8,633 nucleotides of DNA from an uncultured marine group I thaumarchaeote (GCA_902512865.1 CABXKZ010000019.1:1-8633); one strand, 5' to 3'; positions 1 to 5,686 are shown, counted from the first letter of the stretch. Numbers and translations: made by a program. The notes: generated by a model from the letters alone, not told the origin.

Positions 1-1
1 A

Positions 2-232
2 AAAGCAAAAGAAATCTTCGGAGAGGTTGAAACCGCAGATGCATACATGTATGAAGATAAAGAAGGAGTCAAAGTATTTCTCGGCCCTGCAAATGAAAAT
101 GGAAGAAGAGAAGATCGAATCGATATTCTTCCACATTCATTACATATTTGGTATGAGTTTACCGATCCAGTTACGGAATTTTGTGAGTGGTTATTAGAAA
201 ATGTATATTTAATGAAAGAGGTTCAGGATTGA
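2..232 (+). CDS. Unknown conserved-looking protein, C-terminal part only
   Basis: The reading frame is open from the first bases of the window to a TGA at 230-232, so this is the last 76 residues of a gene that starts upstream. The ATG at 47 is internal to the open frame and I do not take it as the start. The visible part is acidic and rich in aromatic residues (for example HSLHIWYEF and FCEWLLENVY), with no signal peptide, membrane segment or motif that I recognise. It looks like a soluble, compact cytoplasmic domain. The last 10 bases overlap the end of the minus-strand TPR gene, a tail-to-tail arrangement seen repeatedly in this window. The function is unknown. Confidence 0.75.
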   Translation, partial: KAKEIFGEVETADAYMYEDKEGVKVFLGPANENGRREDRIDILPHSLHIWYEFTDPVTEFCEWLLENVYLMKEVQD

Positions 233-585
233 GATTCAAGTTCGGAGATAAGATCACGAACCTCAAAATTGTCAGGAGCAATTGCTAAAATTTTTTTGCA
301 GCAATCAATTACTATGTCATTTTCTTTTAGGAATTGATGAACACGTAATTTTAAAGATAACGATTCAACGTCATCGGGTTTAATTTCTAATACACGGTCA
401 ATATAATGAAGCGTATTTTTTTCATCATTTAACATGTAGAACATGCTTCCCATAATGAATAGAAAGTCAGGATCTTGAGAAAATTTTGCTTCTAGTTCAT
501 TACCAAATTCTATAGCTTTCTCATATTCACCCTGGGAGATTAACTTGCGAAGTTTGCGTTTTGGATAATTAAATAAACCGCTCAT
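223..585 (-). CDS. Small tetratricopeptide repeat (TPR) protein
   Basis: This 120-residue protein consists almost entirely of helix-turn-helix TPR units. One unit spans roughly residues 17-37 (GEYEKAIEFGNELEAKF), a second 38-72 (DPDFLFIMGSMFYMLNDEKN then a helix ending EIKPDD) and a third 73-107 (ending AIAPDN). The PDD and PDN turns at unit ends are typical. TPR arrays bind other proteins or peptides, and no enzymatic residues are visible. There is no signal peptide, so it is probably cytoplasmic. The ATG at 583-585 lies 13 bases downstream of the secreted-protein stop, with no TATA box of its own at the usual distance, so I infer co-transcription with that gene. Its 3' end overlaps the convergent plus-strand gene by 10 bases. 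The partner is unknown. Confidence 0.85.
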   Translation of the reverse strand: MSGLFNYPKRKLRKLISQGEYEKAIEFGNELEAKFSQDPDFLFIMGSMFYMLNDEKNTLHYIDRVLEIKPDDVESLSLKLRVHQFLKENDIVIDCCKKILAIAPDNFEVRDLISELESQS

Positions 586-598
586 TTTGTAACAAATA

Positions 599-2092
599 TT
601 ATGAGATTCTCATAACTCCATTTGAGATTAACCATTGGATTCCACTAACAAAAGTATTATCATCAATTTGACCGTCAGCCCACCACTCTGCATTGCCCTT
701 TATCCAATCAGGAATTTCGTTAGAGCCTGAACTACTACCTTGAGAAGTTTCGGGAATTTTCATAATTCCTTGATTAATTAAATATTGTATACCACTAACA
801 AAAGATGCATCATCAATTTGATCATCAGCCCACCACTCTGCATTATTTTTTACCCATTGAGGAATTTCAGTGATGGATGCGGTAGGAGGTGCTACAAATG
901 ATGTTTGACCGCCTTTAACAACTTCAACTTCAACTGTAGTTAGACCAGAAGTTTCAGGGTTTCCACCGAGAATATGTTCAGGTCCAGTACCATAAACAAC
1001 TATTGCATACGTGTATTTTCCTGGGGGTTCATCAACTAAGATGAATCTGTGTGTTTGACCAGATGCAGTGTATAATTCAGAAAATCCCAAATCTTTCGAG
1101 ATTGTTTTGATAGGAGGTTTGGAAGGATCTGAGAAAATTGCAATGTCATAATGGACTTGATCTACATATTCAGTAGGATTTACCATTCGTTTGAAATCGA
1201 TGAACCATTCAATATCACAACCTTGTTTTACAATTTTTGGACCATATGCACCTTTTACAATCATTGAGTATGTATTTGTAGATTCATTAAATTTTGTTTT
1301 TTCATATTCCACAGGACATCCTTTAGCTGCTTGTTTACTTTCAGTAGTTTCAACATTAACAAAAGGATTTGAAGATACATTCTCTTTGTAATCTAATAAT
1401 TCAAATTCATATTCAGTTGGTGGGACACCTGATGAAACATGCATGAATGTTTTTGCTTTGATAGGAAATGGAAATTCATCAACAATCCAAACTTTACTTA
1501 GTATACCACCGGTTTTCCAAGTAACTAGAATAGAATCAAATTCACCAGCTCTAACTGTAATAGTTTGTTCAGCAGTAGGTAGGATTTGTTGACCGCCAAT
1601 ATTTGCAATCTTTCCCCATGAAGGTGCTCGGAAGTCTTTTGGACCTTTTCCAGTTAAGTCACCAATTTCTTTAGTTGCAAATGCAGAAAGCCAGACAATT
1701 GAAGATTTGTAAGCACCTCTATATTTTCCCAATATTTCATCTCCACCTGTGGGTTCTGGTGCAATATCACCAACATCCATTATTCCTTTTACAATTTTGT
1801 TACCATCATGAACTAGAACTTGCATTCTATACTTGTTCTCAGTTCCAACTAGAACTTTTTCTTGAACCCACAGTGACATATTAAATTGCTGACAATCTAG
1901 ATAGTCAACATGACACACGTTAAAACTAAAATAGTCACCAACTTTGAGACCTTCACCAACATACCAGGAGCCATCAATGTTTACACCACCTGCTTGAAAT
2001 CCACCTGAATTAACTTGAGCAAATGAATCTTGAGAGGCTAGTGGAATTAATAATAATGCAAATGCAAATGCAACAATAATTGCTAGTTTCAC
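599..2092 (-). CDS. Secreted protein with two C-terminal tryptophan-rich (AEWWA) repeats
   Basis: I take the start as GTG at 2090-2092 (497 residues). It gives a compact signal peptide: V/M-K, a hydrophobic stretch (LAIIVAFAFALLLIPLA), then SQDSFA with likely cleavage after Ala25. A TATA-like ATATTTAA (plus strand) lies 26 bases upstream. The frame stays open to a TTG at 2138-2140 (513 residues), but that start would sit directly beside an oligo-T terminator. The mature protein is mostly predicted beta-rich, with four Cys (60, 67, 259, 292) that could form disulfides. A Ser/Gly linker separates two near-identical 39-residue repeats at the C-terminus (residues 409-447 and 459-497). The protein probably acts outside the membrane. 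The repeat type is, to my knowledge, frequent in thaumarchaeal exported proteins; its ligand is unknown. I recognise no catalytic motif. The TPR gene follows closely. Confidence 0.8.
   Translation of the reverse strand: MKLAIIVAFAFALLLIPLASQDSFAQVNSGGFQAGGVNIDGSWYVGEGLKVGDYFSFNVCHVDYLDCQQFNMSLWVQEKVLVGTENKYRMQVLVHDGNKIVKGIMDVGDIAPEPTGGDEILGKYRGAYKSSIVWLSAFATKEIGDLTGKGPKDFRAPSWGKIANIGGQQILPTAEQTITVRAGEFDSILVTWKTGGILSKVWIVDEFPFPIKAKTFMHVSSGVPPTEYEFELLDYKENVSSNPFVNVETTESKQAAKGCPVEYEKTKFNESTNTYSMIVKGAYGPKIVKQGCDIEWFIDFKRMVNPTEYVDQVHYDIAIFSDPSKPPIKTISKDLGFSELYTASGQTHRFILVDEPPGKYTYAIVVYGTGPEHILGGNPETSGLTTVEVEVVKGGQTSFVAPPTASITEIPQWVKNNAEWWADDQIDDASFVSGIQYLINQGIMKIPETSQGSSSGSNEIPDWIKGNAEWWADGQIDDNTFVSGIQWLISNGVMRIS
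602..718 (-). repeat. AEWWA-type protein repeat, copy 2
   Basis: This encodes the last 39 residues of the secreted protein, starting EIPDWIKGNAEWWADGQIDD and ending at the stop codon. It is collinear with copy 1. DNA identity is high around the NAEWWAD and FVSGIQ codons, which suggests an internal duplication. Confidence 0.85.
752..868 (-). repeat. AEWWA-type protein repeat, copy 1
   Basis: This encodes 39 residues starting EIPQWVKNNAEWWADDQIDD and ending in LINQGIMKIP. It aligns without gaps to copy 2, sharing the IPxW, NAEWWAD, QIDD, FVSGIQ and GxM positions. It is followed by a short linker rich in Ser and Gly. Confidence 0.85.
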
Positions 2093-2113
2093 AAAATTCA
2101 GATTGTTATGAGC

Positions 2114-2121
2114 ATATTTAA
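2114..2121 (-). promoter_or_regulatory. TATA box for the secreted-protein gene
   Basis: On the minus strand this reads TTAAATAT, centred about 26 bases before the GTG at 2092. That is the spacing expected for a leaderless archaeal transcript. It supports the GTG start over the TTG at 2140, which has no TATA-like sequence at that distance. Confidence 0.5.
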
Positions 2122-2141
2122 TGTTTGATAGATTTAACAAT

Positions 2142-2166
2142 AAGAAAAAAAGAAAAAAAGAAAAAA
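2142..2166 (-). terminator. Oligo-T transcription terminator after the cysteine-rich gene
   Basis: On the minus strand there are three T runs of 6, 7 and 7 separated by single C residues, ending in TT. They begin 13 bases after the stop of the 47-residue gene. Archaeal RNA polymerase terminates at such T tracts without needing a hairpin. The tract lies upstream of the TATA box of the secreted-protein gene, so the two genes are probably separate transcription units. Confidence 0.7.
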
Positions 2167-2179
2167 TGATGCTATTTTT

Positions 2180-2323
2180 CTAGAGTTGTGATACTGCTTC
2201 TTTGCAGACATCAGTTGCGCATTTACAATCATGGCTACATATACAATGTCCTTGCATTGCACAATCACATGAATAATCTGGATCGCCTGAATCTGCTTCA
2301 CAGCCGCATGCTTGATCTGTCAT
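2180..2323 (-). CDS. 47-residue cysteine-rich putative metal-binding protein
   Basis: An ATG at 2321-2323 opens a frame of 47 residues ending in TAG at 2180-2182. Nine Cys fall at 6, 8, 19, 21, 27, 29, 33, 35 and 40, eight of them in four CxC pairs (CGC, CDC, CIC, CKC). His26 and His31 lie in the core GHCICSHDCKC. Most other residues are small or acidic. Such spacing is typical of metallothionein-like or zinc/copper-binding mini-proteins; an iron-sulfur site is less likely from this pattern. There is no signal peptide, so it is predicted to be cytoplasmic. A TATA box sits about 26 bases upstream and an oligo-T terminator directly downstream, which makes it a self-contained monocistronic gene. 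I infer a role in metal buffering or delivery (copper matters greatly to ammonia oxidisers), but the metal is not determined by sequence. The gene is short enough to be missed by automatic callers. Confidence 0.8.
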   Translation of the reverse strand: MTDQACGCEADSGDPDYSCDCAMQGHCICSHDCKCATDVCKEAVSQL

Positions 2324-2345
2324 AGGATTATGACGTTAAACTTGG

Positions 2346-2353
2346 TTTTAAAA
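2346..2353 (-). promoter_or_regulatory. TATA box for the cysteine-rich gene
   Basis: The palindromic TTTTAAAA is centred about 26-27 bases before the ATG at 2323. This predicts a transcript starting at or next to the start codon (leaderless). Confidence 0.6.
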
Positions 2354-2368
2354 GTTATCTAGATTTTA

Positions 2369-3256
2369 TTATGGAGATTTGTGGCTAAGTGTCAATAATG
2401 CATTCGTTACATTATACATTGAATCTATTGATGAAAGTAATTCAGATTGGGCATGTGTAAGATCAAATCCAGTTTTTAGAACATGAATTTTATCTAGATT
2501 TCTATTAAGTGAATTTTTAATTTTATAGAAAATATTTCTATTTTGATAATTCAGATATAGATAGCAATCAGATAGTAGGGAGTTTTGAATTAAATAATTT
2601 GCTTTTTTTTCAATAATTATTGAATTTTGATTTTTTTCGACCATGTCAGAAAATCCACAAGTGGATTTCAGCATTCTAGATAATAATGATTCAGTAGCTC
2701 GTTCAATTCCTGTTTCTGAAATAATTTTATCGGTAAATTGATTTGTATTTTTTTGTTTGAGAGTTCTCATTGATGATAATGCGTTAACAGGATTTGGTAA
2801 AATCTGATTTTGATAGAGGATTGAATCAATAAGTAGAATTATTCCAGATTTTATCCAACATGCGACAAATGGATCCTCTTGTTCAAGAGCGTTTTTTGCC
2901 TTCGATATTGCCAATTGAGATTCAACAAGAGCGTTTTTTGCAGATGCAGAAAATAATGTGTTTTTCTTTTTTTGAATTTTAGAGATGAGCGTTTTTAGTT
3001 CCCATTGTTCGTCGTGTATAATTTGGAGATTTTCATAAGAAAGTAGAGTCTCAGAATTACTTTCAGATAGATTTCCATGTGATGTTTTGATAATTTTTGA
3101 TTCATGTTTAGTTATTACATCTGCTATATTTTTACCGTCAAATACAACTAAATTGTATATTTGACAATCAGTATCAAAACTATCTGAATTGTACCCTCCT
3201 ATTGCAATAGGAGAGTTTGTTGTGCCAAGAATTTTCAGAATTTCATCGTGATTCAT
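2369..3256 (-). CDS. Unknown protein, possible degenerate nucleotidyltransferase-like N-terminus plus HEPN-like helical region
   Basis: This is a 295-residue soluble protein that I do not recognise with certainty. Residues 17-42 (IAIGGYNSDSFDTD, then NLVVFDGK) recall the GG/GS...DxD...strand pattern of nucleotidyltransferase-fold enzymes, with Gly20-Gly21, Asp28 and Asp30 as candidate active-site positions and Asp40 further on. The spacing is not canonical. Residues 105-165 form long helices (SKAKNALEQEDPFVACWIKS, then a run reaching MRTL), which resemble the first helices of HEPN domains. No RxxxxH motif is present, so HEPN ribonuclease activity is not supported. The C-terminal 100 residues are also helical. 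Start: ATG 3254-3256 with a TATA box about 26 bases upstream. The downstream minus-strand neighbour is the cysteine-rich gene, 45 bases away but with its own promoter. The NTase/HEPN reading is a weak inference. Confidence 0.75.
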   Translation of the reverse strand: MNHDEILKILGTTNSPIAIGGYNSDSFDTDCQIYNLVVFDGKNIADVITKHESKIIKTSHGNLSESNSETLLSYENLQIIHDEQWELKTLISKIQKKKNTLFSASAKNALVESQLAISKAKNALEQEDPFVACWIKSGIILLIDSILYQNQILPNPVNALSSMRTLKQKNTNQFTDKIISETGIERATESLLSRMLKSTCGFSDMVEKNQNSIIIEKKANYLIQNSLLSDCYLYLNYQNRNIFYKIKNSLNRNLDKIHVLKTGFDLTHAQSELLSSIDSMYNVTNALLTLSHKSP

Positions 3257-3277
3257 AATACTTTTGGTATTAACAGG

Positions 3278-3287
3278 TAATTATTTT
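3278..3287 (-). promoter_or_regulatory. TATA box for the 295-residue protein gene
   Basis: The minus-strand sequence AAAATAATTA is centred about 26 bases before the ATG at 3256, consistent with a leaderless transcript. A perfect inverted repeat lies just upstream of it at 3293-3309. Confidence 0.5.
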
Positions 3288-3292
3288 CATTG

Positions 3293-3309
3293 CTCAAAAC
3301 TTTTTTGAG
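3293..3309. repeat. Perfect 7-bp inverted repeat next to a promoter
   Basis: CTCAAAA (3293-3299) and TTTTGAG (3303-3309) are separated by CTT. The repeat lies immediately upstream of the TATA region of the minus-strand 295-residue gene, where an archaeal activator or repressor could bind. In DNA this AT-rich it could also be chance. Confidence 0.35.
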
Positions 3310-3361
3310 AATATAGTTTAATTTTCAAATTATTTTGGATGTAAAGATTTTAGCGGATTCG

Positions 3362-3369
3362 TTTAATTA
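3362..3369 (+). promoter_or_regulatory. TATA box for tRNA-Glu
   Basis: TTTAATTA is centred about 26 bases before the first base of the mature tRNA, so the primary transcript would start close to the tRNA 5' end. Confidence 0.5.
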
Positions 3370-3391
3370 TGACAAATTTCGAGTTTAAACA

Positions 3392-3469
3392 GCTCCTATA
3401 GTGTAGTCCGGCCAAGCATATTGCCCTCTCAAGGCAGTGACTCGGGTTCGAATCCCGATGGGAGCACCA
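3392..3469 (+). tRNA. tRNA-Glu (anticodon CTC), CCA end encoded
   Basis: The cloverleaf is complete. Acceptor stem GCTCCTA (3392-3398) pairs with TGGGAGC (3459-3465), with T6-G67 as a wobble. Anticodon stem TTGCC/GGCAG encloses loop CTCTCAA with anticodon CTC at 3428-3430. T stem TCGGG/CCCGA encloses TTCGAAT. The discriminator base is A3466 and the following bases 3467-3469 are CCA, so the 3' CCA appears to be encoded. There is no intron. The PLD-like gene starts 41 bases downstream on the same strand. Confidence 0.96.
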
Positions 3470-3476
3470 TTATAAT

Positions 3477-3486
3477 AAAATTTTAA
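3477..3486 (+). promoter_or_regulatory. Possible TATA box for the PLD-like gene
   Basis: AAAATTTTAA is centred about 29 bases before the ATG at 3511; an alternative, TATAATAAAA, begins at 3471. Either could serve. The T run may instead help end the tRNA-Glu transcript. Confidence 0.35.
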
Positions 3487-3510
3487 CTCCCAGTATGTAT
3501 TGACAATATT

Positions 3511-4173
3511 ATGGAACTTAGGAAATTAAAATTAAAAGAACAGTATAGAACAGACGAAGATGATATAATTTCAGATTTTTTAATTCCTTGTCTAAATAAT
3601 TGTATTGAATATGACAGAGCAGTGGAATTTGTAACATTAAGTGGTTTGACAACACTATCACTAGGATTTCACAACTCAACTCCAAATGCAAGAATGAGGC
3701 TAATTTCAGGGCATCAATTTGGAATTAAAGATTTGAATATAATGAAGAAGTTATTTTCAAAAAATGGTAATGGTTGGAAGAATTTTAATCCAGAGTTGAT
3801 CAGAGATGTGAAACTTGATCATATTAGAAAATTGGCCAATGATGGAAATCTTATGTTAAAGATTGGCATTCCTAGTTCAGAGGATATTGATGGTACATTT
3901 TCAGAGAAAATGGGAATTTTCAGAGATGCGAATGGGGATTCAGTTGTTTTTTCAGGTACTGCAAGTGTGATGTTTGCTAAAAAAAATACAAATTTTGAGA
4001 CTATTGACGTATTTACATCATGGGATGACAAGACAAGAGTAGAGACAAAGATAAGAGATTTTGAGAGATTGTGGTCAGATGAGACATCATCAGTGAAGGT
4101 TTACGATTTTGAATATGCTGAGAGAAACAATTTGTTAAAATATTCTGCAGAATGGGCAGTAAATCCTAATTAA
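3511..4173 (+). CDS. Stand-alone phospholipase-D-like domain protein with altered active site
   Basis: The 220 residues match my recollection of the N-terminal PLD-like domain found in front of SNF2/DEAD-type helicases in archaea and bacteria. The landmarks are: KEQYRTDEDDIISDFLIPCL near residue 9; EYDRAV at 33; RMRLISG at 61; EKMGIFRD at 132; VVFSG at 145; NFETIDVFTSWDD at 161; a basic helix ending DFERLW at 183; and VYDF at 197. In that family the core reads roughly FHEKxGIF...SGSxN. Here His is replaced by Ser131, Lys133 is kept, and the downstream Asn position appears to be Ser152. The usual helicase region is absent: the frame ends soon after VYDF and the next gene runs the other way. 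It is probably a DNA-binding or regulatory derivative rather than an active nuclease. It sits just after tRNA-Glu, a common insertion site, and its end overlaps endA tail-to-tail by 8 bases. Confidence 0.8.
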   Translation: MELRKLKLKEQYRTDEDDIISDFLIPCLNNCIEYDRAVEFVTLSGLTTLSLGFHNSTPNARMRLISGHQFGIKDLNIMKKLFSKNGNGWKNFNPELIRDVKLDHIRKLANDGNLMLKIGIPSSEDIDGTFSEKMGIFRDANGDSVVFSGTASVMFAKKNTNFETIDVFTSWDDKTRVETKIRDFERLWSDETSSVKVYDFEYAERNNLLKYSAEWAVNPN

Positions 4174-4741
4174 AATTAAAGTCCTTCATCTCGAATTCAG
4201 GTTTATTTTCTAAGAAATTCATTTTGTTTATTTTGTAATAAATTATTTCTCCACGTCTTTCAATTACGGCAATGATAGGTTCTTTACCCATTTTTGTTAT
4301 TTCTTCAATATTTTTGTAAAGTTTCCCAAGTTTTTGTTGAGTGCCTTCATTGAATGCAAAGATAATAAATTTTGCATCTTTTAGTCCATAGTTTCCACGT
4401 TCATAAACTCTAAAATCAGAACCAAATCCAAAACCATCTTTTACAACATATCCTTTAGTTCGCAAATCCCTATAAAGTAAAAATCGCGTCAGAATATCAT
4501 CATTTTTTTGAATATATTGTTGCATTAATTCATCAAAAACAATAGTCTTGTTTACTTTTTTTAATTCAAGTTTATTGTTATACAAAAGATACAGTGCCTC
4601 AAACGAGTCTAAAACCAGAGTATCTTTTTCAGATTCTCCAAATCCTCGTTCTGTGAGAATATTCTGCATTTTTGGATTAATGACAATTATTTTTTCATTT
4701 ATCAATTTTGCTGAGATCTTTGTTTCAAAGTCAAATGACAT
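4166..4741 (-). CDS. endA: EndA-family tRNA-splicing endonuclease subunit
   Basis: This 191-residue protein has the archaeal tRNA-intron endonuclease layout: an N-terminal alpha/beta domain with the LDSFEALYLLYNNKLEL segment (about 44-60), then the catalytic-fold domain with RFLLYRDLRTKGYVVKDGF (86-104), GSDFRVYERG (107-116) and EPIIAVIERRGEIIYYKI (154-171). Compared from memory with the Methanocaldococcus jannaschii enzyme (Tyr115, His125, Lys156), Tyr113 and Lys153 are kept, but the His position is Asp122 (LKDAKF in place of EHSxY). The enzyme normally cuts the bulge-helix-bulge at intron borders as a dimer or tetramer. Missing His suggests either the structural subunit of an (alpha-beta)2 enzyme, with a catalytic partner elsewhere, or a modified active site. 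The ATG at 4739-4741 has a TATA box about 26 bases upstream. It is divergent from the L10e gene. Confidence 0.88.
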   Translation of the reverse strand: MSFDFETKISAKLINEKIIVINPKMQNILTERGFGESEKDTLVLDSFEALYLLYNNKLELKKVNKTIVFDELMQQYIQKNDDILTRFLLYRDLRTKGYVVKDGFGFGSDFRVYERGNYGLKDAKFIIFAFNEGTQQKLGKLYKNIEEITKMGKEPIIAVIERRGEIIYYKINKMNFLENKPEFEMKDFNFN

Positions 4742-4762
4742 ACCTCATTTAGAAGTATTACA

Positions 4763-4770
4763 ATATAATA
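4763..4770 (-). promoter_or_regulatory. TATA box for endA
   Basis: The minus-strand sequence TATTATAT is centred about 26 bases before the ATG at 4741, consistent with a leaderless endA transcript. Confidence 0.55.
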
Positions 4771-4824
4771 ATTCTACATAATTGACTGAAAATTATACAA
4801 AATCTGGACTTCTCATGCTAATCG

Positions 4825-4832
4825 TTAAAATA
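4825..4832 (+). promoter_or_regulatory. TATA box for the L10e gene
   Basis: TTAAAATA is centred about 26-27 bases before the ATG at 4855. No Shine-Dalgarno-like purine run lies between it and the start codon. Confidence 0.5.
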
Positions 4833-4854
4833 GGGTTGTTAAATTTTCATTGAT

Positions 4855-5370
4855 ATGCATGGTGCATGTTATAGAAAAGGAAATGGACAGCCTTATGCCA
4901 ACACAAGGCATATCAAAGGCAAACCTCAGATCAAAATTGCAAAATTTAACAGCGGAAATAAGAAAAGACAATTCGAATATTGTGTACAATTGAAAATTAA
5001 TGAAAAAGTCCAAATTAGACATATGGCTCTTGAATCAACTAGACTTGCTGCAAACAAAACCCTAGAAAAAACTACAGGAGAAACAGGATATAATTCACGT
5101 CTAAGAGTTTATCCACATGTCAGACTCAGAGAGAATAAGACTATTGCAGCAGCAGGGGCTGATAGACTTTCAGAAGGTATGAGACGTTCTTTTGGAAAAG
5201 CAAATAGTCTTGCAGTAAGAGCAAGACAAGGACAAGTCATAATGGAAATGAATGTAGATAAAGAACATCTTGAAGCAGCAAAAAGTGCATTACGAAAAGC
5301 TTGTGTCAAGCTACCAGGCACCCCATCAATAAGCTTCTTTGAGAATAAAAAATTAGAAAATTTATCCTAG
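4855..5370 (+). CDS. rpl10e: Large-subunit ribosomal protein L10e (uL16)
   Basis: This 171-residue basic protein is the archaeal/eukaryotic-type uL16, of normal length. It begins MHGACYRKGNGQPYANTRHI and contains LKINEKVQIRHMALESTRLA (about 57-76) and the conserved stretch GYNSRLRVYPHVRLRENK (about 79-96). The RMRRSFGKAN-type loop appears here as SEGMRRSFGKANSLAVRARQ (106-125), followed by AKSALRKACVKLPGTPSI near the end. uL16 sits at the base of the central protuberance of the 50S subunit near the peptidyl-transferase centre and tRNA elbow, and is a late assembly factor. The gene appears monocistronic with its own TATA box. It is divergent from endA, and its last 9 bases overlap the end of the convergent 80-residue gene. 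Confidence 0.97.
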   Translation: MHGACYRKGNGQPYANTRHIKGKPQIKIAKFNSGNKKRQFEYCVQLKINEKVQIRHMALESTRLAANKTLEKTTGETGYNSRLRVYPHVRLRENKTIAAAGADRLSEGMRRSFGKANSLAVRARQGQVIMEMNVDKEHLEAAKSALRKACVKLPGTPSISFFENKKLENLS

Positions 5371-5604
5371 TTTACTTTTTATGAATTCAAGAAATTCATC
5401 AAATTCCATATCGTTAGGACTTCGTTTTAGAATTCTTCGATGTTGGTAATAAAATGAATTAAACAGACGCCCAATCATCATTCCTGAAGAAAACGAGATA
5501 GAATCAAAATTTGAGAATTTGTCTATAATTTGATTAGTTTTATTATCTTCATTTTTTATTTCACCTATTTTTTTTTCAAGAATTTTTATGATTTGTTCAT
5601 CCAT
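5362..5604 (-). CDS. Small unknown protein, 80 residues
   Basis: I do not recognise this protein. It is charged and predicted helical: a Lys/Glu/Asn-rich first half (about 1-30), a short Ser/Gly-containing middle (SISFSSGMMIGRLFNSFYYQ, 35-54), then RRILKRSPNDMEFDEFLEFI. It has no Cys, signal peptide or membrane span. The ATG at 5602-5604 has a TATA-like tract about 27 bases upstream, which, with the absence of a competing frame of similar quality, supports it being real. Its end overlaps the L10e stop tail-to-tail. The basic helix near residues 55-62 could contact nucleic acid, but that is only a guess. Confidence 0.7.
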   Translation of the reverse strand: MDEQIIKILEKKIGEIKNEDNKTNQIIDKFSNFDSISFSSGMMIGRLFNSFYYQHRRILKRSPNDMEFDEFLEFIKSKLG

Positions 5605-5626
5605 GTAGTGTTAACATACTGGATGA

Positions 5627-5635
5627 ATTAAAAAA
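5627..5635 (-). promoter_or_regulatory. TATA-like tract for the 80-residue gene
   Basis: The minus-strand sequence TTTTTTAAT is centred about 27 bases before the ATG at 5604. It lies back-to-back with the tRNA-Gly promoter. Confidence 0.4.
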
Positions 5636-5655
5636 TTGATATTGGATCATTAGGC

Positions 5656-5663
5656 TTTAATAT
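5656..5663 (+). promoter_or_regulatory. TATA box for tRNA-Gly
   Basis: TTTAATAT is centred about 27 bases before the first base of the mature tRNA, the same spacing as for tRNA-Glu in this window. Confidence 0.5.
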
Positions 5664-5686
5664 GCAACTTTTTTTTAAACGTTTGA

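Noticed and set aside
47..232. Complete 61-residue gene starting at ATG 47
   Set aside because: The frame is open to the window edge, so the ATG is internal to a longer truncated gene.
1191..1391. Open plus-strand frame of 66 residues inside the secreted-protein gene
   Set aside because: It is a shadow of the minus-strand gene, with no promoter and no recognisable protein character.
2142..2166. A/T homopolymer tract as a simple-sequence repeat or phase-variation site
   Set aside because: It lies between genes in the position of an archaeal oligo-T terminator and outside the preferred reading frame.
3384..3390. TTTAAAC just before tRNA-Glu and again at 5674-5680 before tRNA-Gly, as a shared regulatory motif
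   Set aside because: The distance to the tRNA differs (1 versus 6 bases) and a 7-base AT-rich match is likely by chance here.
3392..4173. tRNA-Glu plus the PLD-like gene as an integrated element with attachment sites
   Set aside because: I see no duplicated tRNA 3' end downstream, no integrase, and the flanking endA is a core gene in normal orientation.
5109..5321. Minus-strand frame of 70 residues inside the L10e gene
   Set aside because: The L10e frame is certain; the antisense frame results from its codon usage.
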